From contig SCFE01000079.1 of the NCBI GenBank assembly GCA_004352715.1, positions 138,265 to 202,264 of the forward strand: a DNA stretch of 64,000 nt, written 5' to 3'. The stretch comes from Hofstenia miamia. Lineage: Eukaryota > Xenacoelomorpha > Acoela. The position numbers and the translations under genes were made by a program. The notes beneath the pieces are model-generated. The model saw only the letters and a list, made by a program, of their open reading frames with translations. It did not search any database and was not told the origin of the DNA. Positions 24,840 through 34,924 of the stretch are shown here, piece after piece (position 1 is the first letter of the stretch; each line of letters begins with the position of its first letter).

Positions 24840-27800
24840 ATATATAAATATATATATCTTTTTATCTTGCTACGTTCGATCTTTACTAAATGGCATCACG
24901 AGAAAATACATAGCCAAGGCTTAAATTTGATGATGAATAATAAAACTTGCAGTAAAAATATGCAAATATATAAATAAAAAAAATGAATTTCCATTGAAAT
25001 AAAACACTAATAGAATTAACAATGTTCCAATAATAGTAATAGCAATTGCGTAGTTAATCAAATATAATTTTTTTAAAAATTTACTAAAAGTATATAATAT
25101 AACATGAGCATATTTTCCTATTATATTATTTTGTAAATCTAGAGGCTAAATTTAAAATGAATTAAGAATATATATTAAGCGCTAATGGCACTATTTAACG
25201 GCAAGAAAACGCCATATAAACGTAACTCAAAAATTTACAACGCCAATACAACACAAAAATGATGCCGTTATAAAGGATGTGTGCTTACTGGGGCATTGAA
25301 AACTTATGTCTATGATTCTGCAATTTAATTGATTTTTAAACAATTTGCTGAAAATTCAATTTTGTTCAAAGTATATCAAGAAATTGGTATTATAAGATTT
25401 TAAAGTTCTCAATTTGTATCTTATAGTTTGTTTATAAATTATTTCAGTAAAGGATAAATAAATATTTATGCAATAGAATGCAATTGCGCTGTACTAAGGA
25501 ATAGTGTCTTCAAATTCTCAATGGAACTCAAACTTACTTGGGGGTCTATGTTTTTTTGCATGATTCATGTACATTTCTATACAAAGTATTGGTTGGTTTC
25601 TTAAATCTTATTAAGAACTTTTAATTTTATAAATATTGGATGTACTATAGAAGTGCTTTAATTGTTTCTTAAATTTTTACAAAGTTTTAACAATTTTCAT
25701 AAATTTTTTCACAAAATTAGGTAGACAAGGGATTACAAGGACTTCAATTTTCAAAACAAAAATGTGCGCAGTTAGGACATTTGCATTCTAGTCAGCGTTT
25801 TGCAAACCATTCAAAGTCTTGCCACACCCAATATTTGAACTTAGAATGATATGGAAACTACATTAATTGAAATTTGTAAACAGAAAATCATCATAGAAGA
25901 TGCAAATCAAATTCAAATTCTCAATAGATTGAGTACTATATTGATAGAGATATGAAGTGCACTACAAATCATTGGTACATTACTTGAAGAGCAAATTATA
26001 AGATGGTAAAATATTATCACACAAAATAGTTCATAATATTTTAGAAATATTACCAGAAGAAATCTTGGAAAACACTAATGAATAGTAATGGATTAGTAGA
26101 AGAATGGTTATTTTAGATAATTTTATAAATATATGATATTTGATTATTATCTTTTAGCGCCAACCGATCACTTTTGACCGCTATTGATAATAGCTTAAAA
26201 TTAAAACTTCATATAACAATGATTAAATTCAAATAATTTCAATTTTGATGCCTAGACAAACAGCTTTTCGTTCTTTACAGCAGCTATTGCAGATTCTTAT
26301 TTGTTGTTAAACCTCTTTTATACCTAAGTTTGAAGATAGTTAATAAAATTCTATATTGTGACACCTAGTCAAATCTTAGAATAAAAACGGCATTTAAGGA
26401 TTAGTAAACATATTTTATACATAAAAAGAGTATTAAATTTTTATTTTATTAAAAATTAATACATACCCATAAATTTGTCTGGGTGGAGCATTTATTGCCA
26501 CTATTTGAAAATTTCCAAATTCTCTGTCAAACATGATGCTCAAATATTATCAATGATACCATGGACCAAAATTTGCGCCCAAGACACTTTAAGCTCTACC
26601 CCAATCCGGCACTACCCAGTTAATTTAATGCAAAGTCTTAGGCCCATTTTCATAATACTTGTCAAAAAAATTTCTTTAATATGTTTGTTTGCTCCAAAAA
26701 AATTTGGTATGATAGAGATAATTCTAATAATATCCAAAAACTGAGATTCAAGATCCTTATTTAAAACTTAAAAGAGTATATGATACTAATGTAAAATCTC
26801 CAAAATGTAAACTTTATTTTTCAAATTTATAATTATAACTTAAATAAAATTCAATGTATTCGTGGGCAATGTTACGGAATAGTCAGTTTTTTAAAATTCG
26901 GCCCATTTTTCCATTTCCTCGGTCCAAAGAATACCCAAGCCCGACCCGGTCCAGCCCAAGCAACGGGCTACCCGGCCCATGTCCGTCTCTGTGCAGATGA
27001 TATCAAGCGAAAGTAGCAAATGCGTAGCAATGCTTTCTACTATATTCTCTATATAACAGGATTTTACTGTTTCTCAAAAGCCAGAAAATGTGGAATTTAT
27101 CATAGGAGAAAAGTTGGTGTAGACTGTCTGGATGCTATGCTTAAGTTATCAAGCACTAAATCAGCAACAAAATGGTGGCCTCATTGGAGCATTTATATTG
27201 TTTTAAACAAATTGCTGGTAAAGGCGCAACTGCTTTCACGCAAATTGCGCACAACCTAGAAAACTTATCACAGATCACATTGTTCCTGTAGGCACATTTT
27301 ATGATTTATACAATAAATCATTTAACAATGTTTTTCAAATGATACATATGTCCTATACTTTAGAAGAAAATCAGAATATCTGGAGGTCCTTGGTATGATG
27401 GTGAATTAAAAACATTGAAAACACAAAAACGAAAATTGAAAAGAATATATAAAAAATCGCAAAATGAAGGAGGTAAAGAAAATTATAGAACAATTCGTAA
27501 ACTAATCATTCGAAAAAGTGAGTATTAACAGCGAATTTATTACAATGATAAATTCTGGTCATGATATCAGAAAGTTAATTTATATCATTAAGGAAATTAG
27601 TTCTCCGTATTGTCCTATAAAAATATCACAATATTTCAAATTTATCTGAATTATCATTCCGTTTTTTTCAATTTTTCAATGACAAAATCTAGCGAATCCA
27701 TCATAATATTTAATCTACTCATTCTCATTTCGACATTGACAATGAAATATTAAAAAATTTTTATTTAAAGCAGGGATTTTTTTGCTCCAATAACAATTCC

Positions 27801-27923
27801 TGAATTTCAAAAACTTGTTTCACAATCAAAAAATGCGACTTGTGCTTTATATATATATANNNNNNNNNNNNNNNNNNNNNNNNNNNNNNNNNNNNNNNNN
27901 NNNNNNNNNNNNNNNNNNNNNNN

Positions 27924-27958
<35 letters not shown>

Positions 27959-28196
27959 TATAAATAAACATACACAATAATTCAATTAACATATTTAGGT
28001 CCAAGCACGTGAGTTTGCCAAAGACAATATCACTGTTGTCGTAATGTGTCCTGGCTACTGCCAAACTGATATGACTGGGGGACTTGGCTGGCATTCTGCT
28101 TCAAAGGGAGCAGAAAGCATCACTTATTTGGTAAAAAAAGCAAACATCCATGATTTTTCTGGAAACTTCTTTTCATCATCAGCTACAGAATGGTAA
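11509..28196 (+). CDS. Carbonyl-reductase-like SDR, copy A (5 exons, 269 aa)
   Basis: Join of 11509-11681, 15591-15741, 15783-15899, 21917-22087 and 27999-28196 gives an unbroken 269-residue frame, the usual length for CBR1-type carbonyl reductases. Such enzymes reduce carbonyls with NADPH in the cytosol. Visible motifs: TGSNKGIG at residues 8-15 (cofactor loop), SRNEQRG in the NADP-selective region, NNAG at 89-92, Asn114 in RINYFG, Ser140 in NVGS, Tyr192 and Lys196 in SYGMSK, and CPGYCQTDM near the end. No signal peptide is visible. Intron 1 (11682-15590) has a GC donor, intron 2 is 41 bp, and intron 4 has a GC donor. Copy-specific changes are Gly for the first Ser of NVSS and Gln for Arg before TDM. 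Introns are enlarged by transposons. The substrate cannot be inferred. Exon joins are inferred from frame and from agreement with copies B and C. Confidence 0.9.
12192..12260. mobile_element. hAT-like element terminus in intron 1 of gene A
   Basis: CAGTGGTTTTCAACCCC is very close to the CAGTGGTTCTCAACC end typical of one hAT group. I found no matching inverted end nearby, so this is a one-ended remnant. Its extent to the right is unknown. Confidence 0.4.
13790..14560. other. GC-rich, hairpin-rich island inside intron 1 of gene A
   Basis: About 770 bp of near 50% GC sequence in an AT-rich intron. Many short self-complementary segments are visible: GGTAGTAGAG with CTCTACC, GCACTT with AAGTGTGC, GAAGC with GCTTC around a GGCC core, ATGTGC with GCACACAT, CTCTACGG with CGTAGACG. 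Open frames in it (13881-14168 minus, 14367-14555 plus) have no recognisable domain. It could be the terminal part of a GC-rich mobile element (LTR or DIRS-like), or an inserted structured RNA gene copy. I do not recognise it. Confidence 0.5.
14561..15590. other. Remainder of gene A intron 1
   Basis: AT-rich intron sequence up to the acceptor CGACTTTTAG at 15581-15590. I see nothing else in it. Confidence 0.6.
15591..15741 (+). CDS. Gene A exon 2
   Basis: Starts with one base completing Arg58, then YLQLDIENVESIKIAAEQIS and LVNNAGIYCDPNSAMPFGQQ, and ends phase 0 after Glu108. It holds the NNAG motif. Donor is GTAGTG. Confidence 0.92.
15742..15782 (+). other. Gene A intron 2, 41 bp
   Basis: GT...AG intron of only 41 bp (GTAGTGCTCC to ATAACTTAG). 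It contains an in-frame stop, so it must be removed. The position and phase match the 40-bp introns of copies B and C. Confidence 0.88.
15783..15899 (+). CDS. Gene A exon 3
   Basis: 39 codons, phase 0 at both ends: VSNRINYFGTLSVTNGFFEL, then LIVNVGSALGELAQ. Carries catalytic Asn114 and Ser140. Donor GTAAGC. Confidence 0.92.
15900..18557. other. Gene A intron 3, left part
   Basis: AT-rich intron. It includes a short direct repeat of TCTCAATAATACATGT near 16097-16128 and a palindromic pair GATGACATCATCA near 17057-17091. Open frames at 16346-16579, 17119-17328 and 17325-17576 show no recognisable family. Confidence 0.5.
18558..18715. other. Assembly gap (158 N) inside a (TA)n repeat
   Basis: TA-rich sequence flanks the N run on both sides. 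After it, GGATGTCCGAAAAAAACT (18727-18744) resembles a mariner-type end but has no partner that I can see. Confidence 0.95.
18974..19483 (+). pseudogene. Penelope-like retroelement remnant with GIY-YIG domain
   Basis: One frame runs from an RT-type motif (RHVDDVIFLRK, near 18986-19018; canonical YVDD with Tyr replaced by His) to a C-terminal GIY-YIG nuclease domain: VYKYTCEDCQQSYIGETRRH, then ATRIHEHL. The CxxC inside the GIY-YIG part is typical of the zinc-binding insertion in these elements. The distance between RT motif and nuclease is too short for a full element, so internal sequence is deleted. The stop is at 19481. The GIY-YIG Tyr and Arg residues are kept, so decay is moderate. Confidence 0.72.
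19550..20800 (-). pseudogene. Unidentified degraded coding region
   Basis: On the minus strand several adjacent frames look coding and join end to end across frameshifts. In transcription order they are: KTEERKECIRLMTQIKDMVA (about 20690), EIRRNLRRFYTDYEAFQRSP then LDNVFDVTLKSGK (about 20540-20420), MWDEQDFKMDYFQTDNEGFD (about 20270), RKMKVEGINMHSPSQSAIWK and SIRKQKKILKTNEKFC (about 20140-20000), and RQVLWLISEDYEVRLAVLIL (about 19910). The LDNVFDVT part recalls an uncharacterised repeat-associated protein type seen in many invertebrates, but I cannot name it. Probably the body of a mobile element or a processed copy of its gene. Confidence 0.4.
20903..21195. mobile_element. PIF/Harbinger-type MITE, 293 bp
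   Basis: The ends are inverted copies: GGGAAGTGATCCAAATTCAA at 20903 against GGGAAGTGATTCAATACGTT read inward from 21195. Both continue with ACGTTAACAA. It is flanked on both sides by TTA (20900-20902 and 21196-21198), the 3-bp target duplication typical of PIF/Harbinger. Several internal GTTAACG motifs lie in both orientations. The 67-codon minus-strand frame inside is not a gene. Confidence 0.85.
21575..21711. repeat. (TA)n microsatellite with 70-N gap (21586-21655)
   Basis: TA repeats continue on both sides of the gap. It lies about 200 bp before exon 4 of gene A. Confidence 0.95.
21917..22087 (+). CDS. Gene A exon 4
   Basis: 57 codons, phase 0: VSKNHQKRLTSSKLTIEDLT, then EAGYSSNSYGMSKLAMIAMT and Lys. 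It carries the catalytic Tyr192 and Lys196. The acceptor is TCTTAG. The donor is AAG|GCAAGT, again a GC-type donor. Using the GT four bases downstream would shift the frame. Confidence 0.92.
22088..26879. other. Gene A intron 4, left part
   Basis: AT-rich intron. Open frames at 22730-23051 on both strands show no domain I recognise. A (TA)n run lies near 23466-23487. No exon is supported. Confidence 0.5.
24807..24842. repeat. (AATA)n microsatellite
   Basis: About nine perfect AATA units followed by a TATATAAATATATATAT tail. Another TA run lies at about 24656-24677. Confidence 0.9.
26880..26997. repeat. CCCGACCCGG-type GC-rich patch
   Basis: The sequence CCCGACCCGGTCCAGCCC and CTACCCGGCCCATGTCCG sits in an otherwise AT-rich intron. 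The right edge, reverse complemented, begins CAGAGACGGACATGGGCC, which looks like a DNA-transposon end. Similar patches occur at 28745-28895, 29800-29840, 39890-39960 and 40373-40457. Confidence 0.5.
27065..27265 (+). pseudogene. piggyBac-type transposase C-terminal remnant
   Basis: The frame reads FSKARKCGIYHRRKVGVDCL, then DAMLKLSSTKSATKWWPHWS and IYIVLNKLLVKA. This follows the known piggyBac C-terminal order K-x-G-V-D-x-x-D-x-M, then a basic-aromatic RRWP-like motif (here KWWP), then a hydrophobic helix. It is open from 27020 to 27259 and isolated. Only this end is seen. Confidence 0.55.
27361..27850 (+). pseudogene. LINE ORF2 linker/RT-start remnant
   Basis: A frame gives ISGGPWYDGELKTLKTQKRK, then LKRIYKKSQNEGGKENYRTI and RKLIIRKSEY, the post-endonuclease segment of non-LTR elements (PWYNxELxxLKxxRRKxxR). 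After frameshifts ITIPEFQKLVSQSKNATCAL appears near 27790-27848, matching the start of the RT region (xLIxxSKxKSCxLDP). The latter runs into the TA repeat and gap. Confidence 0.65.
27848..27955. repeat. (TA)n microsatellite with 64-N gap (27860-27923)
   Basis: TA runs flank the gap. The repeat ends about 45 bp before exon 5 of gene A. Copies B and C also carry TA runs just upstream of exon 5. Confidence 0.95.
27999..28196 (+). CDS. Gene A exon 5 (terminal)
   Basis: Acceptor ATATTTAG. Frame: VQAREFAKDNITVVVMCPGY, CQTDMTGGLGWHSASKGAES, ending SSSATEW and TAA at 28194-28196. The PG motif and the Trp-ending tail fit the carbonyl reductase family. Confidence 0.92.
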   Translation, partial: VQAREFAKDNITVVVMCPGYCQTDMTGGLGWHSASKGAESITYLVKKANIHDFSGNFFSSSATEW

Positions 28197-28284
28197 AAAC
28201 TTATTTGCGGGTTTGCAATGTTAAAAATTTGTTGCAATTTTAGAAAATAGGTTTAATTTCTAACTTTTGTAAAAATTCAAATAT

Positions 28285-28290
28285 AATAAA
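28285..28290 (+). promoter_or_regulatory. Possible poly(A) signal of gene A
   Basis: AATAAA 89 bases after the gene A stop codon, in an AT-rich tail. AATAAA is frequent by chance here. Confidence 0.35.
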
Positions 28291-28434
28291 TATTGACGTG
28301 GAGTTTTGAAAATTATTTTATTAAAAGAATTTCAATTCTCCATTTTAAAAACATCTAAGACGTTAAGTAATACTAATTATTGGCAAAGTTTACCCTATCA
28401 GAAAACGATGCAAGACATGAGTATTGGGAAACAA

Positions 28435-29850
28435 AATCTACGTTTCGGTTCGGGTAGTAAATTTTCTGGTGGATTCTGGCGTTGAATATTTTGATCGGGT
28501 AGCCCATATTGGCACTCTCTATTACAGTAGTAATTTCAATTCTTTCGACGATTTAAATAATGAATACGCCAATTTAATAGATTCTTAAGTGATCTATTGA
28601 ATCAAAGGATGCACACTATCAGTGAACACTCTTTATGTAGATTGCAACTTACGATTTTCAAGTGATCGAAAAAATCTATTCATGCGACGCTCAAAATACT
28701 ATTCGAAAATTCTCTATTTGAAGTTTGAAACATTGCTATCAGAGTTCTCATCGGGTCCGTCTTTCGGACCTAAAACCGACCCGTAACAACCATGGTCTTG
28801 CTGGACCCGACACAACAAGAATTACTTTTTTCAGAAATACCCAAACCGACCCGAAATTAAACTTTTTCGAAATTTGACCCGAACGCGATCCGATTGTTTT
28901 CTGAAGCCATTCGGAAATTGTTAAGAACACACTTAAAAAAGACCGATTTCGTTTTGGCAGAAACACGAGTACCGGCATCTTCTGGTCCTTGCATAAAGGA
29001 AGATATTATAGCTTGCATTTAGAAACGAGCTTAAGCAAAGATTTGCTTCCAGTGCTTACAGCATCGTAACTAAAGTAATTGAGACAGTTCATAAATTTCA
29101 CATATGGCAGAACAACAGATTCTGGTAAAACAAGTGTAATTTCCGCATTTGTACCGTCATCTGTTCTTCCTTCTTAGTTAGCTTGAAACAATCAAAAGAA
29201 AGGCTCCTATATTTCAATCCCCTTTTTTGTTTCCTTCTGTTCAATAAGATGGCCTTTTCCAATAAGTCAGGGGATAAAGCATTTGCCATGTACAATAGAA
29301 TAAAGATAGATTTAATAAAACAAAAATAAACAACTGAGTGTTACGTAGGTTAGCAATAAACTAATTAAAGGAGTCAAGCATCATTAATGGGATTAACTCT
29401 TGCCTACTATATAGAAACAGTGGCACGAACATTCAACCATCATAAACTGTTAATTGTAGTATAATACAATCTGTTTCAAACCATGTTGAACATTAAAATC
29501 ATTGTCATGTTAAAGTTTATACAACCATGGTGATCTGATATTTTATTATATGACTGTTTTAGTCTGAGTAATGCATTTGTATGTTTTGACAAAAAACATA
29601 AGAGTGAAAATGGTGTGTAAATAATGAGTGAATTTATTAAAAATCATTAGAATTTAGGGTAAATATAAAAGCGTTATTAGACGGCACTTTTGTTTTTTAC
29701 AGTACCCTCCCATTAAAACGATAAGCTTTGCTTGAGAACTATTATGGAACGACTATAGAACACCAAAAGCGTCCAGTTTATTTTGAACTGTTCCCATGGA
29801 CCCGAACCCGACCAGATTTCGGGTCGGGCTCGTGTCGGATGTGAGAAATC
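28435..29850. repeat. Region with CGGGTCGGGT-type patches, possible degraded DNA transposon
   Basis: GC-rich patches stand out from AT-rich sequence: GTTTCGGTTCGGGTAG (28441), TCGGGTCCGTCTTTCGGACC (28751) with several ACCCGACCCG-like runs to 28895, and CCCGAACCCGACC with TTTCGGGTCGGGCTCG near 29802-29833. The patches at the two sides are in opposite orientation, which would suit an element of about 1.1 kb. No target duplication was found. The minus frame at 28748-28978 is only a translation of the repeat. Confidence 0.4.
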
Positions 29851-32491
29851 TGATCGCAATGACAACAGCTTAATAAGAAGCCGAATTAATTGGGACACTT
29901 TATTCCCAATCATGAATAGAGGTAATCACAATAAGATAGCTCAACATCATGTCCTAGAGCATGTATATTAGCACATATGCAAATCTAAATTTATATTATA
30001 TTTTCTCTAGGAATGAAATGATTATTGAATAATAGGAATTTATTGCATATTTTTACGAAATCATAAGCATTTGAGGCAAAAAACCCTTCAGGTTTATAAG
30101 AATTGCTTTATAATAGTAAGAACTTATAATGATACCGGGTAATTCCACGTATTTGACCCAAACAATTTCGACTTCTAATTAGAATACATAATGACTCAAA
30201 TTTATTTACAAGTTTGCATAGGTATTGCCTTATTGAAATGAAAAGCTGTTATGCACATTACATTTTCCACTAAGTGCAAATCTTGTCAATACACTGTAAT
30301 TAATTACATACAATTTCAAATTTCAATAACGAACACAAATTTCATTTTTCTGCAAAAAATATAAGAAAAATCTTTTTTTAGTGTAGCAGTTGCAATAAAA
30401 CATATTCAACTAATGCTGATACTACTACAATAATTGCATCATTAAAAAACACAAAAAAATCAAGGAAAAAAGTATACAAGAACAAAGTAAAGAAAATAAA
30501 TATAATCAAAATGATATTAAACAGACTATCGCTAGAGCTTGTGTCATTTCTTATGAAATTTGTGTCCTTTCCATTCTGATTTACCAATTTCTGCGATGCA
30601 TTGTGAAATTAAATAACTAGTTATTTCAAATTTGATTTTATATCTTTTTCTGAGTTGCTCAAGTTTAATGGGAAGATTTTTCTAGATTTTTCAAGAAGAC
30701 TTTTTTAAACTTTATTTTCGCTATTGCAGAAGTTCGTTTATTTATTAAACTGCTTTGAAAAGAAGAAAGTTCTCGCTACTATACGGCATACGTCTGGTAA
30801 GAATGTCCCATAATTTAATGAGGAAAAAATATCGAATAAAAATGAAATATTAGTTTTGTGAATATTAAAGTTTTTACCGTTAAATCTAATTTAGGAATCG
30901 ATTTCGTTAGATAATGAATGAGCTGTCAATTCCATTAAACAAAACACAATATCTAAAATCACTCGTAACTAATGCAGTTTATTTATATTGTAAACAATTC
31001 CTGTGAATTGATAAATACGACCTAATAGCGTTTGGAAAAGGTCAATGCCACAATCATGTTTTTAAAATTCAATTTCTTCTGAAGAAGTAGAATTTCTATA
31101 CAGCAAGATTCACAATCTAAGAGCAATGAATCCATTCTTAAATTCTGAAAATAAGATTTAAAAACTGCAATAGAATCCATTCATAATTGAAGTGCTTACA
31201 TTAAACTGTTTTAATTTCTAAAAGCCAATTTCTGCCTTCATAATGGAGACCAAAAAAGCATATGCTAAGGTCATGAATTTTGTGACCAAAAGATAATTCT
31301 ATAAGAAAATTTCAATAACATACGCGAACAAAAATAATTTATCTTCCTGCTATAAAATGTGCTAGCGCAACACTAGCAAAATGCTAGCTATCTAGCATAC
31401 GAAATTTTTTTTGCTGATTTTTATAACTATTTTTCTTTAAGGTTGAAACAGTAAGCATAAATACTATTTCATATTTATGTCTACATTATTATTACTGATT
31501 TTTTTCTATAAACATAGTTTAAAACACTAGCGATTTCGAGCAGAAGCTAGCTATATGTACGCCATCTATTGTTAACGTCTTATTGAGAGAAAAGTTAAAG
31601 TTAAAATTGAGGTGCACGTTCTCGTTAAGTTAGGGTTTACATTAACATCCTATTTTGAAACACAAATCATGGATCTCTTGTGCTATGCTATACAGAGACA
31701 AATGTTTGAATTTGATAGGCATTTGTTTGTTTTGTTGGTAAATAGTATTCACAATTATTTAATAAATTGATTTCTAAATGGAAATTAGATCAGTAGTTAT
31801 AAAACCTTCATTTAAAATATTTTTCAAAGTTAAATCTAAGCATAAAACATTTGTTTGTTCAGAACAAATGCTAGTTAAATTACATTTAGTAATTTTTATA
31901 TATTCGAATCATATACATTAAATGTAGTTGGGTATATTCGAAAGCATACGAATTATTTACAGGTAGTCAAAAAATTTCTAGTAAAATTATAAAATCTCTC
32001 AAAATGATTGAACTTTCGCAAATTCAAATTTGAATTTCTGCATCTAGTTAGAATTGGAATCGGCCGTAAACAAAAAAATGGGGAATGTATTGTCAGAAAT
32101 ATCTAATAACTACCAGACAGTTTTTACCATTAAATTTGTAATTGAAATGGCGAATTTAGAAAGTTCCAAAATGTGAGCTAAAATTGCACAATGGAAATCT
32201 CCAGCAGATATTTACATCGTATTTATTACACACAAAAAACATCAAAATATTTTATCTCGATTTAATAGTTTTGGTTTTTACTATATGTTTCTTAAAAAAG
32301 TAATTATTTTGATTTAATCCATAGTTAGCAGGCTTCGCTTAGATTTTGCCCAAATGCTCAGTAATTATTCAATATTTAATGTTTAACTTTTGTGGACTTT
32401 CCTCTAGGTTGTACATAAAGTGTCTATGGTTAGGGAATTTAGATTGATATGGTCAATTTGGATATGTCGATACAAATGTGTTGTATACATT
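29851..32491. other. Intergenic stretch, no gene recognised
   Basis: About 2.6 kb of AT-rich sequence. The minus-strand frame at 30378-30587 is almost only Phe/Ile/Val and is low-complexity. CTAGC-rich short repeats occur near 31361-31400. Confidence 0.5.
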
Positions 32492-32806
32492 CAGGGACGA
32501 ACGCAGGATTTTCTGACGGGGGGACATCATCGTCACGAAAATTTTAGAAAATATTGATAAAATAGACCCTAAAAATGCATTTCACAATCCTAGATTTTAA
32601 ATTTTTCAATTTTTTTTTACGAAAAATTTTTAAATTTTTTTATTTATCCAGTCAAAATCAAATTTGNNNNNNNNNNNNNNNNNNNNNNNNNNNNNNNNNN
32701 NNNNNNNNNNNNNNNNNNNNNNNNNNNNNNNNNNNNNNNNNNNNNNNNNNNNGGGGGGGGGGCTGGGACATTCCACCATGTCCCCCCCTCCCTGCGTACG
32801 CCACTG
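32492..32806. mobile_element. hAT-type MITE, copy 1 of local family
   Basis: The left end CAGGGACGAACGCAGGATTT and the right end TGCGTACGCCACTG are inverted copies (CAGTGGCGTACGCA). The 8-bp TATACATT flanks both sides (32484-32491 and 32807-32814), the hAT hallmark. Inner ends carry GGGGGGACAT and ATGTCCCCCC. An 86-N gap (32667-32752) beside a G9 run interrupts it. No coding capacity. Confidence 0.9.
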
Positions 32807-33369
32807 TATACATTACCGCTACAATAAATATTCCTTGCTACACAATATTTCTGTCGCGCGATGGCGTATGAAAATTGATTTCTGTGCTATCTTAATACTT
32901 GGCATAAAAATATTTTGAGCAATTGTTCTAAATTGACCAACATTTTCATACCGTCACGAAATCTTTCTGCATTTTACGCATTGTAGTGCTGCCTTCTTCA
33001 AAGCAAATGTTTTTTAGATTTTGGGGCAATTAGTATAGATTTCCTTCAGAATGCATGGAATGTCAATGCTAACAAGTTTGCGTTTGCAATTGTTATTTCT
33101 TGTGGATGACTATGCTTATGTATGTGCATGTATTGAATGTACTCATTTGATAAGTGCAGTGTTATACATGCTGTGCTAAGCAATTGCTTCTGCTACTAAT
33201 ATAAAGTCGTAATACAATATTGAAGATTTGTGGAAGAAGGCATTAGCTGATATTTCTTTGATAAATTCCTAAAACCTGCATTGAAATATTTTATTTCGGA
33301 GTCGTGTAAAACAAGTTGTATAAATGCACAATATGTCAAAAAAACGTTACCCTAGTTAAAAATTCTTTG

Positions 33370-33610
33370 GTAATTTGAGGATCTTTAAGAAACTTCTTAC
33401 ATTTCTTAGCAAGAAATTGGCAAGTTTTTGAGGAAATTAGAGAAATTTCTTTTAAGGAATAGAAGAATTTAAAGATATATATTTTAATTATTTAAAGATC
33501 TTTAAGAATCTTTTTACATTTCTTTGCAAGAAATTGGCAAGTTTTATAAAGAATTCGAAGAAATTTCTTTAAAGAAATAATAGAATTTAAAGAAATATAT
33601 TTATCAAAAT
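33370..33610. repeat. Tandem duplication, period about 117 bp, 2 copies
   Basis: GATCTTTAAGAA, TTACATTTCTT, GCAAGAAATTGGCAAGTTTT and AGAAATTTCTTT recur in the same order 117 bp apart (first near 33380, second near 33497). Copies are moderately diverged. Confidence 0.8.
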
Positions 33611-33798
33611 ACACAATATCAAAATTTACAAATAAAACTTCTAAGCGAACACTATTACAAAAGAGAGTCAATATATTCATTCCATTTATTGTCAATGGGG
33701 TTTTCCAATGAAATTGGCCCCTTGCAACCATTGCCATACATTCAACACAAAGTTATATCATTGAAGATTTTAGAATAAAGATTAAATTCCAAAAGAAC

Positions 33799-34060
33799 TT
33801 TGTTTCATCAATTATCTATAAATATAAATGTGACAATTGCAATAAATTATACATTGCTGAAACAGTTCAACATTTCGGAAAAAGGCTAAAAGAACATTTT
33901 AGTGGACATTTAAACAGAAGTCTACAGACATCCTCACGAACTTAAAGAAAATAATTTTGACACCATAATAAGAAAAAAAAACTAAAATAGCAGTAGAAAT
34001 CATACTAAAAACAAAGATAACAGGCTTTGAATTGTGTAAGTTTTTTCATTTTTTAAAATA
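33799..34060 (+). pseudogene. Second Penelope-like GIY-YIG remnant
   Basis: The frame reads FVSSIIYKYKCDNCNKLYIA, then ETVQHFGKRLKEHFSGHLNR, with the same layout as the remnant at 18974-19483, including the CxxC inside the GIY-YIG domain. It is interrupted by a stop near 33943. A shifted frame continues with HELKENNFDTII and TKIAVEIILKTK. The Gly of YIGET has become Ala. It is a distinct, more decayed copy. Confidence 0.65.
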
Positions 34061-34892
34061 ACAAAATATAGTGGTTTGAATATAATTATAGTAAACAAAA
34101 AGTATTCGACGATCTTCAATAAAAATTCTTATGACCACGCCTCAATGGCATTTCTAGATATTTTTCTGATTAAATATAGAAAATACTATTAAGCAGACTT
34201 TCCTAAAACTAAAAATATATGATACAAAAAATGCATATGTAAGTATAAGAAATGTAATAAATATGAATTTGTTAATAGTTTTCAGCCCATGTATTTATAT
34301 GAACACAGCAATACATAGTACTAACATGCATATCTACATTTAAATCTCAATGCATCATTGATCACTCGTTTAAAAAAATGGTGTTGGCTATTTTAAATTC
34401 CAAAAAACCTAATTGTTGTGAAAAATTATATCAATTTTTGCTCACTCACCCATGGATCAATGTTAACAAGTATTTGCCATTAATTTAATGATGCTAGAGA
34501 ATGATTTATAATGAAAGATAATAAACTTCATAAAATATTTTCGTAGAATCAAAAAATCTTGCAAATACAGAATAACAAGTATATATTTATTTTGAAATAA
34601 TTTTGGCGTAGCTTATAGCGAAAGTCGCTATCATAAATATACGTCCAAAATGCGTTAGCGTGTGTGCTTGACAATCGCTAGCTATGTACTAGCATATTTT
34701 CAAGTGGGTTTTTATTTGGTAATTGTGTAATAATTTGAAACATTTTTTTACTAAAAAACTGAGTTTTTTGTAAATTGGCGAAAATTAATTTTTCATGTCA
34801 TTTGAATTCTTTATGGACTAAAAGTATTATTATCTATTAGTCAACTACATGTAGATGCTGTTGCACCAATATCGCAAAATGAAGCGAGGTGA
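34061..34892. other. Intergenic stretch, no gene recognised
   Basis: AT-rich. GCTAGC-type short repeats near 34650-34700 resemble those near 31361-31400. Confidence 0.45.
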
Positions 34893-34924
34893 TACAGTGA
34901 ATCCTTGATTATCCAGCCCATAAT

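Noticed and set aside
28748-28978. 76-codon minus-strand frame rich in Gly, Ser and Arg
   Set aside because: It is a translation of the CGGGTC-type repeat, not a protein.
30378-30587. 69-codon minus-strand membrane-like frame
   Set aside because: Nearly all Phe, Ile, Leu and Val from A/T-rich low-complexity DNA. No homology or context.
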